This document shows, piece after piece, positions 27,250 through 35,025 of a DNA stretch of 64,000 nucleotides. The notes beneath the pieces were generated by a model, which was not told the origin of the DNA, did no database searches, and saw only the letters and a list, made by a program, of their open reading frames with translations. The stretch's first letter is position 1; each line of letters begins with the position of its first letter. The stretch covers positions 79,663-143,662 of the forward strand of contig NZ_BIXY01000002.1 of the NCBI RefSeq assembly GCF_008326305.1. Reading direction: 5' to 3'. The position numbers were made by a program, and so were the translations under genes. The stretch is from Dictyobacter arantiisoli (GTDB lineage: Bacteria > Chloroflexota > Ktedonobacteria > Ktedonobacterales > Ktedonobacteraceae).

Positions 27250-28442
27250 AATCGCCGTCCGCTTTGATAATAATCACAGATATGCTCAATCACCGCACAG
27301 AGCAGTGCAATGCGTATCTGTACCTGTTCGATTTCAATATATTCATCGGGATTGTGGGCCAGACCGCCAGCCGCGCCGAGCCCATCCACTGTTGGGATGC
27401 CCAGTCCAGAGGTTGTATTCGCGTCCGATGCGCCGCCGCTGCTGACATCCTCGATCTGTAAATCCAGTGTCAGACCTGCCTCTTTCACCAGTTCTACCAG
27501 CCGCTTATTCTGTGGCGTCAGCTCAAAAGGAACATTGCCAATGCCGCCTGAGAGAACCACGTGTGTTCCATCCAACATCGTCTGCTCCGTCATCTGCTTC
27601 AGGGCCGCCTCAATCGCTTCAAGGCCAGCCAGATCGCTCACACGTACATCGATATCACAATACGCATAATCCGGCACAATATTGGTACGCTGTCCGCCGT
27701 GGATGATACCTACATTCAGCGTTGCGCCCGGAATAGTACCGTTAATCTGATCCAGGGCCATCACCTGTCTGGATAGTTCCACAATGGCATTGCGCCCATG
27801 TTCCGGCTCAACCCCCGCATGCGCGGAACGTCCGAACACCTCAACGCGATAATTAGCAATCCCTTTGCGGGCTGAAACAATGCGCTGTACTATGCGTCCA
27901 GGTTCCATTACCAGTACCGCATCGGCCTCCTGTGCCAGGCGTGCGATCAATGGCTTGCTGGCAGGTGAACCAACCTCCTCATCGCTATTGCACACAAATG
28001 TCACGCGTTGATAAGCCGCTTGATCCGCTTCGATCAGCACGTGTAATGCATATAAGCCCATCAGCACGCCCGACTTCATATCCAAAATGCCGGGGCCCTT
28101 CGCTACGCGCACGCCCTCCCGCTCCGTAAGCGCAAAGGGACGTTTCATAGCCTCATTAGCCGGAAACACCGTATCGATATGCCCGATACACAACAGCCGT
28201 GGTCCCTCTGGATTGCTGCCTGTATGTACCGCTACCAGATTATGACCATATTTTTCTTGTATGTCGAAGGAAGTCGTAAAACCAAACTCAGTAAAACGCT
28301 GTTGTAAATAGAAGCCGACCGCATCCACGCCAGCCTTCAAGAAGGTCCCTGAATCGATATTGACGATAGCCTGTAAATCGGCATAAAAGCGCTCCATGAC
28401 AGGCTCAACCTGCTCAACAGAAAAGTGCTCTGGCATATGCAT
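27246..28442 (-). CDS. M20 family metallopeptidase (carboxypeptidase G2-like)
   Basis: A 398-residue zinc hydrolase with the M20 ligands in order: His in 'GHIDTVFP', bridging Asp in 'GILDMKSG', catalytic Glu and metal Glu in 'SDEEVGS', 'MEPGR' and His in 'GLAHNPDEY'. The dimerisation domain 'GRSAHAGVEPEHGRNAI' is complete. The arrangement matches CPG2/ArgE/DapE relatives that remove C-terminal glutamate or N-acyl groups. It is translationally coupled to the aminotransferase, suggesting that the freed amino acid is transaminated next. The substrate is not determinable from sequence. Confidence 0.9.
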   Translation of the reverse strand: MHMPEHFSVEQVEPVMERFYADLQAIVNIDSGTFLKAGVDAVGFYLQQRFTEFGFTTSFDIQEKYGHNLVAVHTGSNPEGPRLLCIGHIDTVFPANEAMKRPFALTEREGVRVAKGPGILDMKSGVLMGLYALHVLIEADQAAYQRVTFVCNSDEEVGSPASKPLIARLAQEADAVLVMEPGRIVQRIVSARKGIANYRVEVFGRSAHAGVEPEHGRNAIVELSRQVMALDQINGTIPGATLNVGIIHGGQRTNIVPDYAYCDIDVRVSDLAGLEAIEAALKQMTEQTMLDGTHVVLSGGIGNVPFELTPQNKRLVELVKEAGLTLDLQIEDVSSGGASDANTTSGLGIPTVDGLGAAGGLAHNPDEYIEIEQVQIRIALLCAVIEHICDYYQSGRRL

Positions 28443-28593
28443 CCTTTACTTATCGCTTCGCGGTACATGTCCAACAGTAGTAGCGTAGCAGCCCCGGGCA
28501 AAGCTTGTCAATGGATGCACGCTTTCCCCCCTGGCGTTCCAAGTCTCTTTTGTGCAGCCTCCAGCGGCAGAGCGAAGCCGCCGTAGCCGCTAC

Positions 28594-28638
28594 AAAAAAG
28601 AGGAGGTAGCCTGTCAGTCAGACTATCTCCTCTTTTTG
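28594..28638. terminator. Terminator hairpin after the PrsW-like gene
   Basis: AAAAAAGAGGAGGTAG (28594-28609) pairs with CTATCTCCTCTTTTTG (28623-28638); both strands give a T-run after the stem. It lies 10 bp after the minus-strand PrsW-like stop. Confidence 0.85.
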
Positions 28639-28648
28639 CTTGTTCTGC

Positions 28649-30517
28649 TTAATGAACGGGTAAGGGATGAGTATTACTCGGTGGATTGGTGGGTTGGCTT
28701 GTCGCCGTGTCTGAGACATTCGCCGGTCGGCGTCGCCAGAAGGTTGGCTTGCGCCCCAATTTGCCAGTGACAAAGAGGAAGAAGCAGACCATCAGGATCG
28801 TTTCGACAATATAGATGAACATGATGGATGGCAATTCGTAATTACCAATCCAGAAGGTTCCATTGGTGAAGTATGGTCCAATCGGAGCGGGCAGGATCTG
28901 GAAGATGAAAGATCCATTCCAGATGGCATGTTGTAAGACAGCATACAATCCGCAACCGAGGCCAATCCAGATGCGTCTTTTGGGCAGCGCATCTTTATGT
29001 GTCAAAAGATACCAGCCCAGTGCTGTCATACCTGCGCCAAAGCTATGCAGCAAGCCAGCGGAACTACGCTGAATCGCGACATCCACCCAGTTGCTATAGC
29101 CCGAACTGATATAGCCAGAGGTCTCGATCAGATCAAAACCGATGCCACAGGCCATACCCAGCAAAAACGCCTCGGCGGCGCTATGAATTCGTCCAACCAA
29201 TGTCACCACAGCCAACGGCTTCACGCCCTCTTCGACTAGTGGAGCAACCACTGAGACAACCAGAAACAGATAGATGAGCGTTTTGCTATCATTGGGGATG
29301 GGCATATTTGGATCGCTCATATTAAAGCTATTAATATGCATGCTGGATACGAGAATGGCACTCAGGATCAGCTCAAAAATTGAGGCAAAGAGGATCGCTG
29401 AGGTTGCGCCACTGATCATGGCGATTGACAGACGGCGCCATGTCGTTGTCCAATGCTCATCCTGCTTATTATGGACGCGCCATACTCCCAGGCTCAAGAT
29501 TGCCAATGCCGGCAGCATGCCTGCTAACGCGATCAGGAAGACCGTTAGCCAGGTTTGCTGAGCAACGTGATCATTGCCGCGCAGCATCAGGCCGATAGCG
29601 ATCATCACCACATAGAACGCCAGGAAAAGCACAAACCAGGGGAGACGAAGCTTGCCCAGCGGGATCGACGGCAATTTGAACTCAATCGATTTACGTTGTC
29701 TAACTGCCATGATGCTATGATACAGCCCGAAGCTGCCGCCGACCAGGCCAGCGATTGTCAGAGCTGTCAGCATCGTAATACTGCTAAAAAGTTGCCCTGG
29801 CTTTGTCGTTGTCGCCTGCGTATATGGGGCCACGAGCGCGGTGATTAGTAAGAATAATGCACACAGCAGACCTGTTGCCAGCACAATACTGGAGCAGATA
29901 ATTGAGATAATCGAAATCGTTAGCTGATAAACATCCCGTTTCGGCTTGAGTGACTGCCCATAATATCCATAGCCACCGTAGTAGCCATAGGGCGTATAAG
30001 GATAATATCCATTGCTATAAGGATAGCCATAACCGCCCTGGACAGGATATCCATACGGTTGTCCAGAATAGGGCTGCGCATACTGGACTGGATAAGGTTG
30101 TCCAGGATGCTGTTGTCCCATCTGCCCGGGATAAGGTTGTCCAGGATGCTGTTGTCCCATCTGCCCGGGATAGGGCTGTCTCCAGACCTGTCCCGGGGGA
30201 TAGGTTGGATTATACGGCTGTTGATACTGAGGTGCGATCGGTGGATAGACCGGTCGCACCATCGGAGGTTGTCCCGCCACAGGCGGATACGTGCCAGGTG
30301 TGCCCTGTGAACCTTGTAAACCTTGTGGAACATAAACGGGTTGTGCTGGCGTGGAACCTGTCCGATGGACGAGTGGTTGTGAAACATGTTCCCGATACTT
30401 TGGTTCCTCATAGCGAGCCGTTTGTCCAGGCTGCCGCCCATCTGTTGGCTGCTCTTCAGGATGGGTTCTTTTCTGCGTACTGGGATCTATTGGCGGACCC
30501 TTATATTCGAAACCCAC
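28649..30517 (-). CDS. PrsW-family intramembrane metalloprotease with long Tyr/Gln/Pro-rich N-terminus
   Basis: The C-terminal 400 residues are a multi-helix membrane domain with all PrsW signature residues: Glu429-Glu430 and Lys433 in 'EEGVK', Glu465 in 'FDLIETSGY', His491 in 'LHSFGAG' and His530/Asn534 in 'QHAIWNG'. PrsW in Bacillus starts cleavage of the anti-sigma factor RsiW, so a role in signalling is possible. The first 190 residues are cytoplasmic-looking and low-complexity: repeats of 'GQPYPGQMGQQHP', then a Tyr/Gly run before the first helix. The repeats reflect a 39-bp DNA tandem duplication at 30090-30167. No sigma/anti-sigma pair lies beside it. Confidence 0.85.
   Translation of the reverse strand: MGFEYKGPPIDPSTQKRTHPEEQPTDGRQPGQTARYEEPKYREHVSQPLVHRTGSTPAQPVYVPQGLQGSQGTPGTYPPVAGQPPMVRPVYPPIAPQYQQPYNPTYPPGQVWRQPYPGQMGQQHPGQPYPGQMGQQHPGQPYPVQYAQPYSGQPYGYPVQGGYGYPYSNGYYPYTPYGYYGGYGYYGQSLKPKRDVYQLTISIISIICSSIVLATGLLCALFLLITALVAPYTQATTTKPGQLFSSITMLTALTIAGLVGGSFGLYHSIMAVRQRKSIEFKLPSIPLGKLRLPWFVLFLAFYVVMIAIGLMLRGNDHVAQQTWLTVFLIALAGMLPALAILSLGVWRVHNKQDEHWTTTWRRLSIAMISGATSAILFASIFELILSAILVSSMHINSFNMSDPNMPIPNDSKTLIYLFLVVSVVAPLVEEGVKPLAVVTLVGRIHSAAEAFLLGMACGIGFDLIETSGYISSGYSNWVDVAIQRSSAGLLHSFGAGMTALGWYLLTHKDALPKRRIWIGLGCGLYAVLQHAIWNGSFIFQILPAPIGPYFTNGTFWIGNYELPSIMFIYIVETILMVCFFLFVTGKLGRKPTFWRRRPANVSDTATSQPTNPPSNTHPLPVH
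30090..30167. repeat. 39-bp tandem duplication inside the PrsW-like gene
   Basis: Units 30090-30128 and 30129-30167 are identical, with a partial third copy starting at 30168. The unit length is a multiple of three, so it adds 13 residues per copy to the N-terminal tail and is likely to vary between strains. Confidence 0.85.
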
Positions 30518-30639
30518 AATCTTATAACCTTTTCTGCTTTTATTAATTTAGCAATGAATATATCCGTTAATGAATATACGAGTATGGAAAAGCCAGCGTT
30601 TCGTCTCAGTATAACGGTCCAAGTGGGAACCTGTCAAAA

Positions 30640-30965
30640 AACAGCCTTTTTTAAGCAGGGATGCAAGGACGCATGAAATTCCATTCTCCCTCAAATCACA
30701 AGCAGGGAGTGCAGGGGACGGTTGTCCCCTTGCCGCGAACGTAAGGCTTTTCAAGCGGGATTGCAAAGGGCGGTGAGCCCTTTGCCGGGGGTTGGGGTGT
30801 CCCCAAATACCTCTTTTTCCTCTTTTCTGCGCCGCCGCACGCGGCGGCGAGAGGGAGGTGAGAGATCGGGGCACAGCCCCGGGCCCCAGGTTAAGGGTTG
30901 CACCCTTAACAATCCCGCTTACGTTCCCACCTATGGGACGGCCGCAGGCGGTGAATGCAACCCGG
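30640..30965. repeat. R2 GC-rich palindromic repeat cluster
   Basis: The main unit runs from TCAAGCGGGATTGCAAAGGGC at 30751 through GCCCTTTGCCGGGG, the GGGGTGTCCCC palindrome (30795-30804 area) and a GCCGCCG/CGGCGGC hairpin (about 30831-30848). An inverted end, CAATCCCGCTT at 30910-30920, closes it after a TAAGGG/CCCTTA hairpin. Degenerate starts also occur at 30650 and 30703. It fills the whole gap between dnaE and the PrsW-like gene; no gene is seen here. Confidence 0.65.
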
Positions 30966-30979
30966 TTGAGCGGGAATGA

Positions 30980-33900
30980 TCAAGCCAGCACAGTGGCTTC
31001 GATCATTCCCGCGCCCAACTCTTCTTCAAGTTTGTGGCGGAGTTCTTCGCTATAGAAGATCGTATTATCCTGGGGGGTTAAGCGCATTTCCCATTCGCCA
31101 TTCATTACGACAATCTCAAAGTGATCGCGGCCCGGTTTCTCGCTCAGGCAGCGCTTAATATTCTGGACGCGCATAATATCGTTAGAGACCGACAGCTCAT
31201 CGTTTCCGGTGAGTTGGAGCTTTACCCAGACCATATACTGCTTACGGTTCATCTCCTCTTCGACCGCCTTGAACGCACTGACACTATTGCAGAGAATACC
31301 CGGCTCGTCACGTCTAACCTGAACCTCACCACGCACAATCACCACACTCTCCTCTACCCAGAGTTCCGCGCTTTCCTCATAAGCGCGCGGGAAGACGGTG
31401 ACAGTGATCGTACCAAACATATCCTCTAACTGCACAATGCACATCGTGTCACCTTTTTTAGTAGTGATCTTCCGTGCCTCTTTCACCGTGCCACAGATCG
31501 ACACCTTCTGCTTATCGTGTTCCGTGGAGATATCCGCCGTGGTATGACTGGCCTTATCTTTGATGAGATCCATGATGTAAGATAGTGGATGCTTGGAGAG
31601 ATAGATACCAACTAGCTCTTTTTCCCAGGCCAGTAATTGCTTGCGGGAGATCTCGGCAGCGTTGGTTGTGAGGGAAAAGTTCAGGGCACTATCAATCTCT
31701 TCCAGATCACCGAACAGACTCATCATGCCGCGTTCTTTGGCTGCGCGCTCACTCTTGCCAAAGCTTATCGCTCGTTCCACCGATGCCAGCATTAAATGGC
31801 GTTTGTCGGAACCCTCAATCGCATCAAACGCACCGGCTTTAATCAAGGTTTCAATCGCGCCTTTGCCGACGGCGCGTGGATCAACACGGGTACAGAAATC
31901 CGCCAGAGATTTGAAAGGGCCGCCCTCATTGCGTGCCCGGACAATCTCATTGATTGGTCCATCGCCGATACCCTTGATGACGAGCAAGCCAAAGCGTATG
32001 CAGTCGTTTTCAATCGTAAAGCCACGCTCAGAAGCATTGACATCTGGTCCAAAGACTTCGACATTCATGCGCTTACATTCAGCGACCGCATTGGCAATCT
32101 TATTGGCATCCGCGGCCTCGGCGGTCATCGTCGCAGCCATAAACTCTGCAGTATAATTGGCCTTGAGATAGGCAGTATAGAAGGCTACCACGGCATAGCT
32201 GGCGGCGTGAGCCTTATTGAAACCATAGCCACCGAATGGCATAATCTGTGTAAAGAGTTCTTTTGCAACCTCCGGCTTCACGTTGTTGGCGATACAGCCC
32301 TTGATAAAGTCCTCGCGATAGCCCTCTACTTCATCCATATGCTTTTTACTGAGTGCTTTACGGAACTTATTAACCTTACCCCACGAGAAGCCCGCCAGAT
32401 TTACCGCGATCAGTAGCACCTGGTCTTGATAAACGATAATGCCATAGGACTCAGCCAGCCATTGCTCCAGGCGTGGATCGAGATAGACAATCTTCTTGCG
32501 TCCATGTTTAGCATCAACAAAATCTGGAATACTATCCATTGGACCCGGTCGGTAGAGCGCCACCATCGCCGTCACATCCTCGATGCAAGTAGGACCCAAC
32601 TGCTTGATATACTCGCGCATCTTCGCGCCTTCCAACTGGAAGACGCCGGTCGTCTCACCATCCGCCAGCAGTTCAAACGCCTTCTGGCGCTTAATATTCT
32701 GCTCTTCATGGCCCTCAACCGGATCAAGCGGCAGCTTTTCCAGATTGATATCCTCGCCGCGCGACTCCCTGATAAACTTGAGCGCGTTATCTATAATGGT
32801 CAGGTTGGAGAGGCCCAGAATATCATATTTGATCAGTCCTAACTCTTCCAGATGGGAATGTTCATACTGGGTAGAGTAACGACCCTCACGGATTTGCAGG
32901 GGCACAAACTTGTCCAACGCTTCATTCGCAACTAGCACACCGGCGGCATGTACGCCGGTACCCCGCACGGAACCCTCTAGTTCCAGAGCCAGATTCAATA
33001 GCTCTTTGACTTCAGGATCATTATCGCGTAGATCGCTCAATTCTTTGACGCTATCGAGCGAGCCCTGCAAGGTTACCTTTGGACCAGTCGGGAGCATGCG
33101 TGCGATACGGTCGCCCAGAGTCTGTTTCTCCAGCACGCGTGCCACATCGCGTACGGCTCCCTTGGCGGCCATCGTCATAAAGGTAGCCATCTGTGCCACA
33201 CACTCGTGCCCATATTTATTGCTCAGATAGTTGATTACTTCTTCACGGCGGTCATCCGGGAAGTCCATATCGATATCGGGCATATCGTCGCGTTCTGGAT
33301 TGAGGAAGCGCTCAAAGAGCAATTGATAGCGTAAGGGATCGACATTCGTGATACCCAGCGAGTAAGCCACAACACTTCCTGCCGCCGAACCTCTCGCCAG
33401 ACAGCGAATACCATTCGTGCGCGCCCAGCCTACATAATCGGCCACCACGAGGAAGTATGGCACGAAGCCTTTTTGGATAATAATGCTCAGCTCATAATCC
33501 AACTGGCGCTTAATTGGGTCGGTCATCTCGCCATAGCGATAGCGGATACCGTTCTCACAGAGCGCATATAAATATTCATCCGGCGTGCTGTACTGTAGGG
33601 GAACATCGACGGCGGGCAACTTGGCCTTATAGGCCAGAGGATCAACCTCACAGCGTTCCGCCAGACGTACCGTATTGAGCAGGGCATCTTCTAATTCAGG
33701 AAATAACTGGCGCATCTGTTCGGGACTGCGCAAGAAAAATTCATCACTCTCAAATTTGAAACGTTTAGGATTACTGAGTGTTCCCTGGGTCTGGACGCAG
33801 AGCAAAATCTCATGGGCATGTGCATCGGAATGGGCAACATAATGGAGATCGTTGGTTGCCAGTAGTGGCAATTCCAGCTCTTTAGACATTTTATAAAGAT

Positions 33901-34477
33901 GCTGATTCACGCCCGCCTGCTCGGCATAGCCACTGTGATCCTGGATCTCTAAAAAAAAGTTCTTGGGGCCCAGCGTCTCGCGGAACCAGCGGGCCGTATT
34001 ATATGCCTCATCGATCTTTCCCTCTAGCAACAACTGCGGGATTTCACCGCCCAGACAGGAGGAGGTGGCGATAATGCCTTCGCCATATTGCTGTAACAGA
34101 GCTTTATCGATACGGGCCCGGTTTGCATGCATGCCCTCGGTATTCGCCAGCGTCATCAACTTCATCAAATTGCGATAGCCTGTATTATTTTCGGCCAGCA
34201 ACAACAAATGATAATAGCGCTTATCGCCTTGCTTAAACTTAGGCTTATCCTTATGGTCGGCGACGAGATAGCTTTCCACGCCCATAATCGGGTGTACGCC
34301 ACCTTTACGACACTCTTTATAAAATTCAAGCGCTCCATACATTGCGCCGTGATCAGTAATCGCCAGATGGTTCATTCCTGACTCTTTGGTCTGCTTCACC
34401 AGCTTTTTAATGCGACTAAAGCCGTCCAGCAGTGAGTATTCTGTATGAACATGTAAATGCGCGAAATCCGCCCCCAT
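30980..34477 (-). CDS. dnaE: DNA polymerase III subunit alpha
   Basis: The replicative polymerase, 1165 residues from the ATG at 34477, which follows AGGAGGATATTTTA; the frame's upstream start at 34528 adds a non-homologous hydrophobic stretch. An N-terminal PHP domain begins 'FAHLHVHTEYSLLDG' and keeps its metal-site histidines ('ITDHGAMYG', 'YHLLLLA', 'NDLHYV'). The catalytic centre is in 'PDIDMDFPDDRREEV', and a PHP-linked thumb, tandem helix-hairpin-helix and C-terminal OB-fold ('VSICGTVKEARKITTKKGDTM') follow. The intact PHP site suggests retained proofreading-type activity. It is monocistronic, with repeats downstream. Confidence 0.96.
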   Translation of the reverse strand: MGADFAHLHVHTEYSLLDGFSRIKKLVKQTKESGMNHLAITDHGAMYGALEFYKECRKGGVHPIMGVESYLVADHKDKPKFKQGDKRYYHLLLLAENNTGYRNLMKLMTLANTEGMHANRARIDKALLQQYGEGIIATSSCLGGEIPQLLLEGKIDEAYNTARWFRETLGPKNFFLEIQDHSGYAEQAGVNQHLYKMSKELELPLLATNDLHYVAHSDAHAHEILLCVQTQGTLSNPKRFKFESDEFFLRSPEQMRQLFPELEDALLNTVRLAERCEVDPLAYKAKLPAVDVPLQYSTPDEYLYALCENGIRYRYGEMTDPIKRQLDYELSIIIQKGFVPYFLVVADYVGWARTNGIRCLARGSAAGSVVAYSLGITNVDPLRYQLLFERFLNPERDDMPDIDMDFPDDRREEVINYLSNKYGHECVAQMATFMTMAAKGAVRDVARVLEKQTLGDRIARMLPTGPKVTLQGSLDSVKELSDLRDNDPEVKELLNLALELEGSVRGTGVHAAGVLVANEALDKFVPLQIREGRYSTQYEHSHLEELGLIKYDILGLSNLTIIDNALKFIRESRGEDINLEKLPLDPVEGHEEQNIKRQKAFELLADGETTGVFQLEGAKMREYIKQLGPTCIEDVTAMVALYRPGPMDSIPDFVDAKHGRKKIVYLDPRLEQWLAESYGIIVYQDQVLLIAVNLAGFSWGKVNKFRKALSKKHMDEVEGYREDFIKGCIANNVKPEVAKELFTQIMPFGGYGFNKAHAASYAVVAFYTAYLKANYTAEFMAATMTAEAADANKIANAVAECKRMNVEVFGPDVNASERGFTIENDCIRFGLLVIKGIGDGPINEIVRARNEGGPFKSLADFCTRVDPRAVGKGAIETLIKAGAFDAIEGSDKRHLMLASVERAISFGKSERAAKERGMMSLFGDLEEIDSALNFSLTTNAAEISRKQLLAWEKELVGIYLSKHPLSYIMDLIKDKASHTTADISTEHDKQKVSICGTVKEARKITTKKGDTMCIVQLEDMFGTITVTVFPRAYEESAELWVEESVVIVRGEVQVRRDEPGILCNSVSAFKAVEEEMNRKQYMVWVKLQLTGNDELSVSNDIMRVQNIKRCLSEKPGRDHFEIVVMNGEWEMRLTPQDNTIFYSEELRHKLEEELGAGMIEATVLA

Positions 34478-34530
34478 TAAAATATCCTCCGTACAAAGAC
34501 TCAGTAATCGAAAAAAGCACACAAGCAAAA

Positions 34531-34536
34531 ATTATA
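34531..34536 (-). promoter_or_regulatory. Candidate -10 box of dnaE
   Basis: TATAAT on the minus strand (34531-34536), 54 bp before the dnaE ATG. No clear -35 is present at 16-18 bp. Confidence 0.4.
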
Positions 34537-35025
34537 GGCATACCAATGGAATTGTACAGTGATAACCAATTGCCCTGCGATGTGATAGATATTTGAAGTT
34601 ATAGCTCTTCATAGTATGCCTCGATTTGGTCGAGATTTCAACGTTTGCTCTGGAACACTTGTTTTTGTCCTAGCCCCTTTGGGAGATAGTTGGGAGTCTG
34701 ATGATACCTACCTCTTCATGTATGAGGTTAAGGTTTTGAAGCAGCACTAGGAAATGGGTAATAGGATAGAGCGTCACACGAGCATTCTTCAATTCTTTTC
34801 TGGTAAGATGGGGTAAGAGTCCAGGTATGGTAAGTAGCACCATGTATATCGAGACATGTGTTTATTGGTATATCAGGATGTTTATTATTGTGTAGTGGGA
34901 GGGTCATATGTGGTTGTGTGAATGGTATAAATGTGTTCCTTTTATAAATCATCATGATTTATTCCGCCTGCCTTGCCTCAATTGTGTGCCTGGTAGTAGC
35001 CCGATACTGAGTCCTGAGGTTGCTC
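34537..35025. other. Intergenic region between divergent dnaE and the redox locus
   Basis: About 490 A+T-rich bases without a supported gene. A candidate -10 (TATAAA, 34926-34931) and a palindrome (34944-34962) lie at the right end. No repeat-family member is seen here. Confidence 0.5.
34944..34962 (+). promoter_or_regulatory. Perfect 19-bp palindrome, candidate operator of the redox locus
   Basis: ATAAATCAT-C-ATGATTTAT has perfect 9-bp arms around one central base. It ends 63 bp before the first ATG of the redox locus. TATAAA at 34926-34931 could be the -10, which would place the palindrome just after the transcription start, a repressor-type position. The factor is unknown. Confidence 0.5.

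Noticed and set aside
29920..30441. Frames on both strands over the PrsW N-terminal tail (29920-30441 minus, 29950-30546 plus)
   Set aside because: Frame shadows of the low-complexity Tyr/Gln/Pro repeat region of the real gene.
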